A stretch of DNA of 64,000 nucleotides from Parapedobacter sp035556095 (GCF_035556095.1 NZ_DATMFT010000021.1:372001-436000), one strand, 5' to 3'. Shown: positions 33,767 to 43,734, numbered from the stretch's first letter. A program made the numbers and translations. Notes: generated from the letters alone by a model not told the origin.

Positions 33767-34729
33767 ATGAAAAAGATATTCTTTATCGTGCTGACTACCA
33801 TATTCGCCGCACCAGCCGCAGGTCAACAGGTGGCACAGTACAGCCAGTACATGTTCAATGCGTTATACATCAACCCTGCCTATGCGGGGTACCGTGGGCC
33901 CATTAACCTACATACGTATTACCGTTCGCAGTGGACAGGAATGCCCGATGGTCCGCGTACGTTGGCATTATCGGCCGATATGCGTACGGCAAGTGATAAC
34001 GTTGGGCTTGGATTTAACCTGATGAGTGACCGCGTGGGATTGGAAAAACGCATTTATGCATATGCAAACTACGCTTACCGCTTGCGGGTAGGATGGGATC
34101 CGGAAGATCGGCTGGCATTCGGAATTGGGATTGGTGTCATCCACTCGGCCTTCGACAACGCCGCGTGGAACCCAACTGATGCGGAGCCGATTAACCTCGA
34201 AAATTCGTTCCTGCCGGATGCGCGGTTCGGTATCCATTATTCAAACAATACTTTTTTTGCCGGTGTCGGGGTGGATAACCTTATTTCACAGTTCTTCTTC
34301 AACGAAGATGCCAGTTCGGCGAAGATGCCGCCAATAACTCAATATTACCTCAATGTAGGCGGAATCGTTCCGATGACCACAGATATGCTGTTTAAACCTT
34401 CGGTATTGGTGAAGAATGCCAATCATGCAGGAAATAGAGGATGGACGACCGACCTGAATGCAGCGGTCATCTTTGCCGAGCAATTCACATTCGGCGTATC
34501 ATATCGTACAGCCCTGTCGAGTGGAAAGAAGTTGGCCAGCGACCTGTCCCGGCCCAATTCCGTTATTGCCTTAGCGGAATTTGTCGCTGGAGGGCAGTTC
34601 AGGATTGGCTATTCATTTGACTATGCATTGAGCAAGCTGCATAACCAAGTAGGAAGTACGCATGAGATATCACTAGGGTATACCATCAACAAAGGAACTC
34701 AGCGGGTGCGTACGCCGCGATACTTCTAA
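33767..34729 (+). CDS. PorP/SprF family type IX secretion membrane protein
   Basis: A 320-residue outer-membrane protein. It has a signal peptide (MKKIFFIVLTTIFAAPAAGQQ) and then the family signature VAQYSQYMFNALYINPAYAGYRGP, followed by barrel strands (GLGFNLMSDRVGLEKR, FRIGYSFDYALSKLHNQVGSTHEISLGY). PorP/SprF proteins are usually encoded next to type B sorting-domain adhesins and are needed for secretion or surface anchoring of that partner. It lies 88 bp after the giant adhesin and 50 bp before the OmpA gene, so it most likely serves this adhesin specifically. Confidence 0.95.
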   Translation: MKKIFFIVLTTIFAAPAAGQQVAQYSQYMFNALYINPAYAGYRGPINLHTYYRSQWTGMPDGPRTLALSADMRTASDNVGLGFNLMSDRVGLEKRIYAYANYAYRLRVGWDPEDRLAFGIGIGVIHSAFDNAAWNPTDAEPINLENSFLPDARFGIHYSNNTFFAGVGVDNLISQFFFNEDASSAKMPPITQYYLNVGGIVPMTTDMLFKPSVLVKNANHAGNRGWTTDLNAAVIFAEQFTFGVSYRTALSSGKKLASDLSRPNSVIALAEFVAGGQFRIGYSFDYALSKLHNQVGSTHEISLGYTINKGTQRVRTPRYF

Positions 34730-34779
34730 TAGGGGAATTCATTTATTCTATGCTGATACGTACAAAACCATACCGACCC

Positions 34780-36717
34780 ATGAAATTATTCTTCAACGAT
34801 AAAGTTAACTTGATCCTGACGCTCTGCCTGCTAGCTGTGCTGCCATTACAGGCACAGTACTCGCTGCTTAAGTCGGCTGACCGTGAATTCGATGCATTTA
34901 ATTTTATTAACGCCATCGAGCTATACCAGCGCGCTTATGAAGTGAAACCCGATATCCGTACGGCCACACGGCTAGCGGAATCCTATTACCACATCCGCAA
35001 CTACCGAGAGGCGGAGACATGGTATGCCCGCTTGGCGAACCAAGATGAGGCGAAGATAGATCACATCCTCCAGTATGGTCACATCCTGCGTAATAACTCG
35101 AAATTCCGCGAAGCCAAAGCGCAGTACCAACGGGTGGCGTTGAAGGCCGAAGGCATTATCACCCGAGAGGAACTTGACGTATTGTATGCGTCATGCGACT
35201 CGGCTGTGGTGTGGCTGGAGAACCCGATAAAGGCAGTGGAAATCAAGAACCAAAAGAAATGGAATTCTGAGCAGGCTGAATTTGGTGCGACCAAAGGACC
35301 TGGGGGGGTGTACTTTGCATCCGATAGATCTGATGGCGCATCGCGCCCCGACGTGATTTATGGCTGGACCGGTAATCCTTACCTAGCTATGTATGTAGCC
35401 AATAACGAATCCGTTAGCAAGGTAGACGCGAAATGGAGCGACGGGGCCAATCACTTCGGGCCAGCAACGTTTTCGGCGGCAACGAATGAAGTTTATTTCG
35501 CAGTGACGCGTAACCTGACCCGCGACGAGAAACGCAAAGCCGGAAAGGATGTAACTGTAAATATCGAGATTTTCTCCAATTCCTTGGATGCGTCAAACTG
35601 GGGTGAGAATGCGATACCTTTCCGCTACAACAACATTACGCAATGGTCGGTCGGCGACCCGTTTTTGAGTGTTACCGGCGATACGTTGTATTTTACATCG
35701 GATATGGACGGCGGACTCGGTGGCACAGACATCTATTATGTGGTACGCCAGTCTGATGGTAGCTGGGGCGATGCCATCACCATGGGGCCTAACGTGAACA
35801 CATCGGGTGATGAGCGTTTCCCCGGCATTGATGAACAGGGCGATTTCTATTTTTCTTCCAACGGTCACTTGGGTATGGGCGGATTGGATGTGTACAGGTT
35901 GGAACGGAAGGGCGGCACTGCCAAAGCGGTGAATCTGGGCTTTCCATTCAATTCGCCATATGATGATTTTTCCGTCCGTTTTGATAAGGAATTGGAAGGT
36001 TACGTGGCTTCCAACAGAAGCGGCGGCGCCGGTGCGGATGATATTTATTGGTTTAACCTGAATAAGATTATACAGATTGACCTGGAAGGTGGGGTGTATA
36101 ACGCCAAGACCAAACTGCCGGTAACCGGTGCCAAAGTAACACTTTCACCTGCCGGCGACGAGGCTAATGCAGTGGTTGTAAGTTCGGGTACAGATGGTAA
36201 ATTCAAGTTTAACCTGGCTGAGGATATGGATTATACCCTCACGGCGGAACAGACCGGTTTCCGGCCATTCACACCGTTGGCTTTCACGACATCGGGCATT
36301 GATTCAAGCACCACCCTGACGAAGGATATTTTCCTTGATCCGGTGGAGGAGAAAGAAGTGGTGGTGCTACGCAATATCTATTTTGATTTTGATAGAGCAG
36401 ATATCCGGCCGGATGCGGCATTGGAGCTCGATAAGATTGCTGCATTCTTGAACAGCGATCCCAGTGTGCGGATTGAGTTGAGTGCACATGCTGATTCGCG
36501 GGGTACACATGCATACAACATGAAGCTCACACAACGCCGGGCGGACTCGTCCGTTGCGTACTTGGTGAGTAAGGGAATTGCTGCCGATCGGTTGGTGGCT
36601 AAGGGGTATGGATTTACGAAGCTCGCCAACCATTGTGCTAAAGGAGTGGAATGTACCGAAGAAGAGCATCAATGGAACCGGCGGGTGGAGTTTTTCGTAA
36701 TTGGAAGTGGCGATTGA
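34780..36717 (+). CDS. OmpA family protein with TPR, beta-propeller and carboxypeptidase-regulatory-like domains
   Basis: About 645 residues. The ATG at 34780 gives a normal signal peptide (MKLFFNDKVNLILTLCLLAV, ending LQAQ); an ATG 10 codons upstream is possible. The order is TPR-like helices (FINAIELYQRAYEVKPDIRTA), a WD40/PD40-type propeller with repeated strands (GVYFASDRSDG, LYFTSDMDGG, FYFSSNGHLGMGGLDVYRL), a CarboxypepD_reg-like beta domain (KLPVTGAKVTLSPAG), and a C-terminal OmpA peptidoglycan-binding domain (IYFDFDRADIRPDAALELDKIA, SAHADSRGTHAYNMKLTQRRA). This is the PorE-like architecture seen with T9SS adhesin cassettes. It probably ties the SprF/adhesin complex to the cell wall. 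Confidence 0.9.
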   Translation: MKLFFNDKVNLILTLCLLAVLPLQAQYSLLKSADREFDAFNFINAIELYQRAYEVKPDIRTATRLAESYYHIRNYREAETWYARLANQDEAKIDHILQYGHILRNNSKFREAKAQYQRVALKAEGIITREELDVLYASCDSAVVWLENPIKAVEIKNQKKWNSEQAEFGATKGPGGVYFASDRSDGASRPDVIYGWTGNPYLAMYVANNESVSKVDAKWSDGANHFGPATFSAATNEVYFAVTRNLTRDEKRKAGKDVTVNIEIFSNSLDASNWGENAIPFRYNNITQWSVGDPFLSVTGDTLYFTSDMDGGLGGTDIYYVVRQSDGSWGDAITMGPNVNTSGDERFPGIDEQGDFYFSSNGHLGMGGLDVYRLERKGGTAKAVNLGFPFNSPYDDFSVRFDKELEGYVASNRSGGAGADDIYWFNLNKIIQIDLEGGVYNAKTKLPVTGAKVTLSPAGDEANAVVVSSGTDGKFKFNLAEDMDYTLTAEQTGFRPFTPLAFTTSGIDSSTTLTKDIFLDPVEEKEVVVLRNIYFDFDRADIRPDAALELDKIAAFLNSDPSVRIELSAHADSRGTHAYNMKLTQRRADSSVAYLVSKGIAADRLVAKGYGFTKLANHCAKGVECTEEEHQWNRRVEFFVIGSGD

Positions 36718-36908
36718 TTTTCTTCTACGTATTTTTTTCGCCCATTCTTTTCCTTTTGTTCTGCCTTTGTTCTGCCGTAATGCATGCCGGACGCATGCTG
36801 TATGCGGGCTGTATGTTGCTTTTTCACGCATACGGCCCGTATCCACGCCGCATACCGCATGGGAGATGGAAGGAGAGAGGGGGGAGTTAGCAGGTAGCCA
36901 AACTGGGG
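36718..36908. other. Convergent intergenic region with clustered GCATGC/GTATGC words
   Basis: This gap holds a T-rich stretch (36718-36780) that could terminate the OmpA transcript. About 36781-36862 follows, with repeated words GCATGC, GCATGCTG, GTATGCGGGC, CTGTATG, CGCATACGG and CCGTATCC, which allow several alternative stems. No credible coding frame is present; those that cross it are low-complexity shadows. Confidence 0.45.
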
Positions 36909-38390
36909 TTAACGGTATCTATCAACGACCCAACTGCCAAAATCGAAGTATTTCAATAGTTGCATTTCGCGTTTTTCCGCTTTTACCGCGAGTAGTTTTC
37001 CCACAATCTTTTTTTTGGTCGTTTCTTTCCATACATTGCCCCGGCGTTTGGGATCTGATGCGATGGTGTTGAATACCAATTTCTCCGTTTTGTAGGACTT
37101 CCCGAATTTACCGAAGGCCCGTTTATAAGAACGTATTTCGTAGTCAAGGTATTCCAACTCATCCTGCTCATAGCTAATCAGAATGTGCAATAGTCGGGCT
37201 GCTCGGAATACTGGAAGCTGCGTATGCTGCTTTTCTACGGTGAAAATCTGATTGATACATTTGTTGGCCTTGTTCCATTGCCGGGCATGAAAATAACTAA
37301 GCCCCTTGAAATAATCATATTCCAATTGTTTTTCATGCCCTTCAATTGCCGGTGCAGTCTGCTGTTCACCACGATGCCCATCCAACAACTGTAAAGCCTC
37401 CGGGATGTCTGCTGTGCCGAGGAGCATGTTCAAGCGATATACCTTCGCGGTGAGCATCGCCAGATTACTGAAATGATCGGGGTATGAGCGGTTGGCAAGG
37501 GATGCTGCCTTATCGATAAATGAGGCCATCTCCCGGTAATAGCCAATACTCCGCAGGCTGTCTAGAATGCCGTCCAATGCCGACAGGTAATCGTAAGGAG
37601 GGTAGTCCCACATGAGTTCGTTGGATTCGATGAGTTTGTTGAGCTCGTTGAAAATCCGTAACGCCGCTCGATACTCACCCGTGTGGATGAAGAAGAACGA
37701 TTGAAATAACAGATGGAGTTTTTGTGGTTCGAATTGATGCTGGCTACCTCGCGTGGTCAAGCTAAGTTCGCTCAAGATGAGGTCGTTGATTTTCTTGTCG
37801 CTCTTTCCATTAATGGCCAGTGCCCCTTTCGTCAGGCGGTGGCTTAGCAATTCGTACAGCGAATAATGTTCATGCAACTGCCGAAGCGATTGCAACGTAT
37901 GTTTGGCTTTCATCTGCTTATCTACCAACTGCTGTTCATTGGTCATCGGAAAGCCTACATCCGCCAGTGCGGTGAGTTCCATCCGCGAAACTTGGTAGGC
38001 AACTGCATGGTTTTGGCTTGCGGAAGCCAACTTGAACGCCTTCTTGAGGGCTTTCTGCGCCCTGTTGGGCATGGAGCGCTCAAAGCACAATCGTGCCTTC
38101 ATTAAATAGTGGTGCTGTGCATACCAAGTATCCTGATCAATGCGTATTTGTACGAGTACATCGGTGAGCACTTTATACAAATAGTTCGCAGTATTGTCAA
38201 AAGACTTGGAAGGGTAAGCGTCGCGAAATTGCTGCTCCCAGGATTTTCCGTTACCATTGTGGGCGACAGCCAGCTCATATAACAATAGGTAGTCTTTTGG
38301 GCCTTTGAGCTTCGTGCAATGCAGCTGGAAATGTTTTTTTTCGGCAGCGGAAAGCGACAAGATGAGTTTCTCTAATTCGAATATGAGCAT
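36909..38390 (-). CDS. Helical-repeat (TPR-like) protein, unknown function
   Basis: A 493-residue soluble protein without signal peptide or membrane helix. It opens MLIFELEKLILSLSAAEKKHFQLHC and continues with helix pairs that look like degenerate TPRs (AQKALKKAFKLASASQNHAVAYQVS, AALRIFNELNKLIESNELMWDYP, KGLSYFHARQWNKANKCINQIF), ending in a basic stretch (KTEKLVFNTIASDPKRRGNVWKETTKKKIVGKLLAVKAEKRE). I recognise the general Bacteroidetes type but no named family. It is divergent from the ribokinase operon, separated by an AT-rich 280-bp gap, so a link to that locus is possible but unproven. Confidence 0.7.
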   Translation of the reverse strand: MLIFELEKLILSLSAAEKKHFQLHCTKLKGPKDYLLLYELAVAHNGNGKSWEQQFRDAYPSKSFDNTANYLYKVLTDVLVQIRIDQDTWYAQHHYLMKARLCFERSMPNRAQKALKKAFKLASASQNHAVAYQVSRMELTALADVGFPMTNEQQLVDKQMKAKHTLQSLRQLHEHYSLYELLSHRLTKGALAINGKSDKKINDLILSELSLTTRGSQHQFEPQKLHLLFQSFFFIHTGEYRAALRIFNELNKLIESNELMWDYPPYDYLSALDGILDSLRSIGYYREMASFIDKAASLANRSYPDHFSNLAMLTAKVYRLNMLLGTADIPEALQLLDGHRGEQQTAPAIEGHEKQLEYDYFKGLSYFHARQWNKANKCINQIFTVEKQHTQLPVFRAARLLHILISYEQDELEYLDYEIRSYKRAFGKFGKSYKTEKLVFNTIASDPKRRGNVWKETTKKKIVGKLLAVKAEKREMQLLKYFDFGSWVVDRYR

Positions 38391-38460
38391 GTTTTTGCGT
38401 TGTTCGGTATTCGATGCTTGATGACCGGAGTCCTGTCAAGTCCATCATTATGTGAGCCAC

Positions 38461-38640
38461 TCGGGACCGTTAGAATGATTTTACAAGCAATTGTTATTGA
38501 TATAATTTTTGATTATAATATGTTGATTATCAAATATAATATTAATTTTTCGAATTAATATAACATATTTATAATTCATAAAATTATAAAAAAATGGTTA
38601 ATTTCTAAAAGATTTCACTAATACTTTTGTTATCGTAATA
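38461..38640. promoter_or_regulatory. AT-rich divergent promoter region upstream of the ribokinase operon
   Basis: A very AT-rich stretch (mostly TTAATAT/ATAATTT words) from about 38495 to 38600 ends in a -7 box TACTTTTG at 38622-38629, 41 bp before the ribokinase ATG at 38671. No TTG lies at the usual spacing, which suits an activator-dependent promoter. The regulator is not encoded next to the locus. Confidence 0.5.
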
Positions 38641-38670
38641 GGCCAGTTAATAGTTTTTGTAACCAGTTAT

Positions 38671-39588
38671 ATGAGTAAAAAAATCATCGTAGTAGGAAGT
38701 ATGAACATGGATATGGTGGTGAAGACCAGCCATATTCCCCAACCGGGCGAGACGGTATTGGGTGGGTCATTTTTTATGAACCCCGGAGGGAAAGGGGCCA
38801 ACCAAGCCGTCGCGGTGGCGCGGCTAGGAGGGGACGTCGCATTTGTGGGAAAGATAGGCGACGATATTTTTGGAAAACAATCGGCTCAGCTCTTCGATGA
38901 AGAGGGAGTAGACACGAACGGTATATTATCCGACCACGATAGTCCATCGGGCATTGCGCTTATTACGGTCGATGAGCAAGGCGAAAACAGCATTGTGGTA
39001 GCGCCGGGAGCCAATGCGCACCTCGAACCCGCAGACGTGGAACGCGTGTTGGAAAAATATCCGGACAGTAAGCTATTATTGATGCAACTGGAAGTCCCGA
39101 TGCGCACCGTGGAATTTGCTGCACAGCACGCCCGCAAGAAAGGTATGCAGGTCATCTTAAACCCAGCTCCGGCAAATGCACTTGTACCCAGTGTATTCCA
39201 TTTAGTGGATATCCTGACGCCAAACGTGAACGAAGCCGAAATGTTATCGGGCGTACGCATTACAGACATTCCGAGTGCCCGTCAAGCGGCCGAAAGCATA
39301 CGTGAACGAGGAGTGAAGCATGTGATTGTGACGTTGGGTAAAGATGGCGCCGCATTGTTGGAGGGAGGTGTGTTTTATCATATTCCGGCCCCCGTAGTGG
39401 AAACGGTGGATACCACGGCGGCCGGTGACGTATTCAATGGCGCATTGGCGGTAGCGTTGGCTGAAGGCAAAGGGTTGACGGATGCGACATCCTTTGCGTG
39501 CCGCGCGGCATCGATCGCAGTTACCAAAATGGGCGCACAGTCATCGATACCATTTCGTAATGAGGTGTTATTGAGTAGTATGAAATAA
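38671..39588 (+). CDS. rbsK: Ribokinase
   Basis: A 305-residue PfkB-family kinase that phosphorylates ribose to ribose 5-phosphate in the cytoplasm. It has the N-terminal GSMNMDMVVKTSHIPQPGETV, the first signature GGKGANQAVAVARLGG and the C-terminal signature DTTAAGDVFNGALAVALAEG with the catalytic Asp. Length is typical. It opens an operon with a sugar transporter, SusC/SusD and nucleoside hydrolases, which supports ribose, released from nucleosides, as the substrate. Related PfkB kinases act on other sugars, so deoxyribose or nucleosides are less likely alternatives. Confidence 0.93.
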   Translation: MSKKIIVVGSMNMDMVVKTSHIPQPGETVLGGSFFMNPGGKGANQAVAVARLGGDVAFVGKIGDDIFGKQSAQLFDEEGVDTNGILSDHDSPSGIALITVDEQGENSIVVAPGANAHLEPADVERVLEKYPDSKLLLMQLEVPMRTVEFAAQHARKKGMQVILNPAPANALVPSVFHLVDILTPNVNEAEMLSGVRITDIPSARQAAESIRERGVKHVIVTLGKDGAALLEGGVFYHIPAPVVETVDTTAAGDVFNGALAVALAEGKGLTDATSFACRAASIAVTKMGAQSSIPFRNEVLLSSMK

Positions 39589-39623
39589 TAGTTAGTTAGA
39601 ACCGATTTTAAGACTATTGAATT

Positions 39624-40628
39624 ATGTTTATTGTAGAAAGCTATGGGTTAGCAATCCTGTTTTGCATCATTACGATGCTGTGCTGGGGCTCGTGGGCCAA
39701 CACCCAGAAATTGGTGCAGCGTGAATGGCGTTTTGAGCTGTTTTACTGGGATTACGTATGGGGAATCTTTTTCTTGGCACTTGTCGGGGCATTTACTTTG
39801 GGCAGTATGGGCGACTCAGGTCGGTCATTTCTGGTCGACATCAGCCAAGCTGATGGAGGGAATATACGCAGTGCTTTGATTGGCGGCGTGGTGTTCAATT
39901 TAGCGAACATCCTGTTGACGGCTGCCATTGCAGGTGCCGGCATGGCAGTGGCCTTCCCTGTTGGCATTGGATTGGCGTTGGTCATCGGCGTGCTGATCAA
40001 CTACCTCATGCTCAGTAAAGGCGACCCCGTCTTGCTTTTCCTGGGCGTGGCACTAGTTACACTGGCCATCATCCTCAATGCTATAGCATATGGAAAACAG
40101 GCAGGCAGCACAGGCAAAAAGGGCGTTGGTAAATGGATCGCAGTGTCTGTCATAGCCGGTATCCTGATGTCTACCTTCTACCCCTTTATTGCAGCCGGTA
40201 TGGATCTTGAAAACTTCGTAAACCCCGCAGCCGGCAAAATGACACCTTACACTGCATTTGTGGTGTTTGCCGCGGGTATTGTGGTGAGTAATCTGGTGTT
40301 CAATACCGTTTTAATGCGTAGGCCACTTGAAGGAGCGCCCATCAACTACCGCGAATACTTCCGTGGTCGGTTCACTATCCATCTGGTAGGTATCCTCGGT
40401 GGAGGCGTTTGGGGCTTGGGTAATCTGTTCAACCTCATTGCCGCCGGCAAGGCTGGTCCTGCCATTTCGTATGGGCTGGGACAAGGTGCTACCTTGGTTG
40501 CCGCACTGTGGGGCGTATTGATCTGGAAAGAATTTAAAGGGGGGACGAAATCCGTAAATGCACTTGTGGCTGCCATGTTCGTGCTATTTGTAGTAGGACT
40601 GGGGTTGGTAATTGCGGCGGGAGAATAA
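39624..40628 (+). CDS. GRP/RhaT-like sugar transporter (DMT superfamily)
   Basis: A 334-residue inner-membrane protein with ten predicted helices. It starts with FIVESYGLAILFCIITMLCWGSWANTQKL, a motif typical of the GRP/RhaT branch (glucose/ribose porter and rhamnose-proton symporter) of the drug/metabolite transporter superfamily. It contains AGAGMAVAFPVGIGLALVIGVLINY and a final helix pair. It sits 35 bp after ribokinase and 5 bp before susC. In context it is expected to import ribose, or an intact nucleoside, from the periplasm. The substrate is an inference from its neighbours. Confidence 0.85.
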   Translation: MFIVESYGLAILFCIITMLCWGSWANTQKLVQREWRFELFYWDYVWGIFFLALVGAFTLGSMGDSGRSFLVDISQADGGNIRSALIGGVVFNLANILLTAAIAGAGMAVAFPVGIGLALVIGVLINYLMLSKGDPVLLFLGVALVTLAIILNAIAYGKQAGSTGKKGVGKWIAVSVIAGILMSTFYPFIAAGMDLENFVNPAAGKMTPYTAFVVFAAGIVVSNLVFNTVLMRRPLEGAPINYREYFRGRFTIHLVGILGGGVWGLGNLFNLIAAGKAGPAISYGLGQGATLVAALWGVLIWKEFKGGTKSVNALVAAMFVLFVVGLGLVIAAGE

Positions 40629-40633
40629 ACTAA

Positions 40634-43600
40634 ATGTATAAGAATCTTAAGTGGATATTTATGAGCAAACAGCTAATATTAAAAAGCTTTTGGATGATCT
40701 GTTTAGCGGCAACTAATTTGCTAGCTTTTTCACAAACTACCATAAGCATACAGGGTAGAGTTGCGGCGAGCGGTTCGGAGCTACCGCTGGAGGGAGCTAC
40801 GGTGAGTGTTCAAGGCGGGGGCGGCAGTGTTACAACGGACGAAGATGGCGAGTTTACTATATCAGTTGATAATCGAGGGGTTACGTTAGTGGCGACCTAC
40901 GTTGGCTATCAACGGCAGGAGGTTGTCCTGAATGGCCAAACATATATCAACTTTCTGTTGCAGCCGGATGATTCCTCACTTGAAGAGGTGGTGGTTGTGG
41001 CTTACGGAACTCAGAAAAAAGAGACCGTGACAGGTGCAATTGCGTCTATTCAAACAAAGGAAATAAAACAGAGCCCAGCGGCTAATTTGGCGGTAAGTCT
41101 TGCTGGGCGGCTACCGGGATTGACGGCCATTCAACGAAGTGGGCAGCCTGGTCGGGATATTACCCAGCTATTTATCAGGGGTCAAGGAACCGTGAATGCG
41201 CAGAGCCCTATCGTACTCGTAGATGGTATAGAGCGGGACTTAACCTACATTGACCCCAATGAGGTGGAGTCTGTGACGATTTTAAAAGATGCGTCGTCTA
41301 CGGCAATATTTGGTGTTCGGGGGGCAAACGGAGTAATATTGGTGACTACAAAGAGAGGTACTTCGGAAACGCCGGAAATTAATTTTACCACCGAAGTAGG
41401 GGCCCAAGACTTTCCGCGGTTTATTACACCTGTAAACGCGTATGATTATGCAATGTTGAGAAATCTTGCATTATCAAATGATGGGTTGCCCGAGGAATAC
41501 TCGGCTGAGGCGCTTGAATTATATAAAAGTCAGGAAGATCCGCTCCGTTATGCAAATACAGATTGGAGGGATATTCTTATAAAGGACTTCTCTACGCAGC
41601 AACGCTACAACCTTAACGTATCTGGCGTCGGAAAGACATTTAAGTATTTTGTAAATGCCGGTTACCTTAACCAAGGTGGGCAGTTTAATACCGAACAGGA
41701 TTTGAATTATGATCCAAGCTTCAAACTTGATCGATATAATTTCAGATCGAATATCGATATTAAGCTTAATAAGAACTTAAATGCATTTCTGAATGTAGCC
41801 GGTTATCTCGAACAGCGAAATAGCCCATACGCGTTGGGAGGGGATAATCCAACGGATTGGATCATCTACTTCATGAATCGGATGCCCGCAGCGGTGCCTG
41901 GGCCACTAACACCTGAAGGTGAAGTGATTACATTTGGAGATATCGATCACCCCGCATACGGTTTAGTGAATCGATCTGGCTATACGCAGCAAAAGAGAAG
42001 TAATGTGCTTGCGACTTACGGGATGGAGCAAAAGCTTGATTTCATAACCGAAGGGCTATCGGCAAGGGCGGTGGTCTCTTTTGATGCACGAACGGTCAAC
42101 AATTTGGAGGCGGTACGTGACTATGAGAAATATATTCAGATTATCAATCCGAATCTGCAAGGAAGTGACGGCAAAGATAGCGTATACTACAGGCCGTATA
42201 ACAACGACCAGAACACACCGCTTGCTATCGGCGGAGGCCGGGGGTTTACAACCTTATCAAATGTTCAGGGGTTCTTAAACTATGCGAGGCGCTTCGACAA
42301 GCATAATGTCACCGGCATGATGCTGTATCAACAACAAAGTAATGTGATCGACAATCAACTGCCATTTAAGCTTATGGGGGTGGCTTCACGGTTAACCTAC
42401 GGCTATGATTCACGGTACTTCATGGAATTTAACGCCGGTTATAACGGTTCCGAGCAGTTTGCCGAGGGGCATAGGTTCGGTTTTTTTCCGGCGGTATCCG
42501 CGAGTTGGCTGATATCAAATGAGCGTTTCCTTAACGGAGTGAACGCTATTAACCTGCTGAAGCTACGGGGTTCGTATGGCGAGGTAGGTAATGATAGGAT
42601 TGGTAGTCGGAGGTTTTTATATATTGATGACATTCAGGTTGTTGGTGGGGGGCTTTCCGGGAGTTTAGGGAACGGGCAAACCATCAATTATAATCTTTTG
42701 AAGAATATCGATTTACAATGGGAAGTGGCAAAAAAGTATAATGTGGGTTTCGAGGTAGGATTATTCAACGAGTTCAACTTGAGTGCAGATGTGTTTTTCG
42801 AAAAGCGCGACAACATTCTGCGTAACAGGGGAGTCATTCCCGAGTTAAATGGTTTGCCATCAGGTGTGTTGCCGCCGGTTAATATCGGCGTGGTAGAAAA
42901 TAAAGGATACGAAATAGAACTGGATTATCGCAAATCCTTTACTTCCGACCTTTCGATTTTGGCACGTGTAAACCTGAATTACGCAACAAATAGACAAGTC
43001 TATGCCGATGAACCGGTCCTTCCGGCCGACTACGCATATAGGTATCGGGAAACCAACCAGCGAATAGGCCAACATTTCGGCTACATCGTTGACGGATATT
43101 TCCGGGACCAGGAAGAAATCAACAATTCACCAGAGCAGCATGTAGGCGGGCATGAATCACGGCCCGGAGATTTCAAGTATCGAGATTTAAATGGAGACGA
43201 CATCATCAATGAACGGGATATTGCTCCTATCGGTTATTCCACGATTCCGGAGTATCAATTTGGGTTGGCTTTCAATATCACGTACAAGGGTGTTGATTTC
43301 AGCGCGCTTTTTCAAGGCATTTCCAACGTGTCAAATTATTACAGTGACCAAGGGGTTTTTGCCACTCAAAATTTCATAACGAGACACAAGCAGAGTTGGA
43401 CGGAGGATCGCGCTGCGAATGGTGCACAAATTAGGTATCCGAGGATTTCGACACAGGCAGACCCCAACGAAAGGCCCAATACGTTTTTCATTTTGGATGC
43501 AAGTTACATTCGTCTGAAAAATATGGAAATCGGTTATTCCCTTCCTTCGAATTGGTCGGATCGAATTGGCGCCAAACGCCTAAGGATATATGCGAATGGG

Positions 43601-43717
43601 CTCAATCTTATCACTTGGGACAGGCTCCCGACCAAAGAATTCGACCCTGAGCTTACCAACAGCAGGGATTATCCGATTACTAGGCTTTATAATTTCGGCG
43701 TAAACTTCACATTTTAA
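40634..43717 (+). CDS. SusC/RagA family TonB-linked outer membrane protein
   Basis: A 1027-residue importer. A signal peptide (MSKQLILKSFWMICLAATNL, ending LLAFSQ) is best explained by a start at 40661, though the ATG at 40634 is also possible. A CarboxypepD_reg-like domain (IQGRVAASGSELPLEGATVSV) leads to the SusC/RagA signature EEVVVVAYGTQKKETVTGAI. The plug domain follows (PIVLVDGIERDLTYIDPNEVESVTILKDASSTAIFGVRGANGVILVTTKRG), then a large barrel that ends in aromatic Phe (YNFGVNFTF). It pairs with the SusD lipoprotein that follows. Codon use looks AT-richer than that of the two genes upstream. Predicted cargo: nucleosides or ribose-containing glycosides. Confidence 0.96.
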   Translation: MYKNLKWIFMSKQLILKSFWMICLAATNLLAFSQTTISIQGRVAASGSELPLEGATVSVQGGGGSVTTDEDGEFTISVDNRGVTLVATYVGYQRQEVVLNGQTYINFLLQPDDSSLEEVVVVAYGTQKKETVTGAIASIQTKEIKQSPAANLAVSLAGRLPGLTAIQRSGQPGRDITQLFIRGQGTVNAQSPIVLVDGIERDLTYIDPNEVESVTILKDASSTAIFGVRGANGVILVTTKRGTSETPEINFTTEVGAQDFPRFITPVNAYDYAMLRNLALSNDGLPEEYSAEALELYKSQEDPLRYANTDWRDILIKDFSTQQRYNLNVSGVGKTFKYFVNAGYLNQGGQFNTEQDLNYDPSFKLDRYNFRSNIDIKLNKNLNAFLNVAGYLEQRNSPYALGGDNPTDWIIYFMNRMPAAVPGPLTPEGEVITFGDIDHPAYGLVNRSGYTQQKRSNVLATYGMEQKLDFITEGLSARAVVSFDARTVNNLEAVRDYEKYIQIINPNLQGSDGKDSVYYRPYNNDQNTPLAIGGGRGFTTLSNVQGFLNYARRFDKHNVTGMMLYQQQSNVIDNQLPFKLMGVASRLTYGYDSRYFMEFNAGYNGSEQFAEGHRFGFFPAVSASWLISNERFLNGVNAINLLKLRGSYGEVGNDRIGSRRFLYIDDIQVVGGGLSGSLGNGQTINYNLLKNIDLQWEVAKKYNVGFEVGLFNEFNLSADVFFEKRDNILRNRGVIPELNGLPSGVLPPVNIGVVENKGYEIELDYRKSFTSDLSILARVNLNYATNRQVYADEPVLPADYAYRYRETNQRIGQHFGYIVDGYFRDQEEINNSPEQHVGGHESRPGDFKYRDLNGDDIINERDIAPIGYSTIPEYQFGLAFNITYKGVDFSALFQGISNVSNYYSDQGVFATQNFITRHKQSWTEDRAANGAQIRYPRISTQADPNERPNTFFILDASYIRLKNMEIGYSLPSNWSDRIGAKRLRIYANGLNLITWDRLPTKEFDPELTNSRDYPITRLYNFGVNFTF

Positions 43718-43734
43718 ATATGTTATAAACAAGG

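Noticed and set aside
36367..36846. 159-codon minus-strand frame across the OmpA 3' end and gap
   Set aside because: Overlaps the conserved OmpA domain on the other strand and has no recognisable features.
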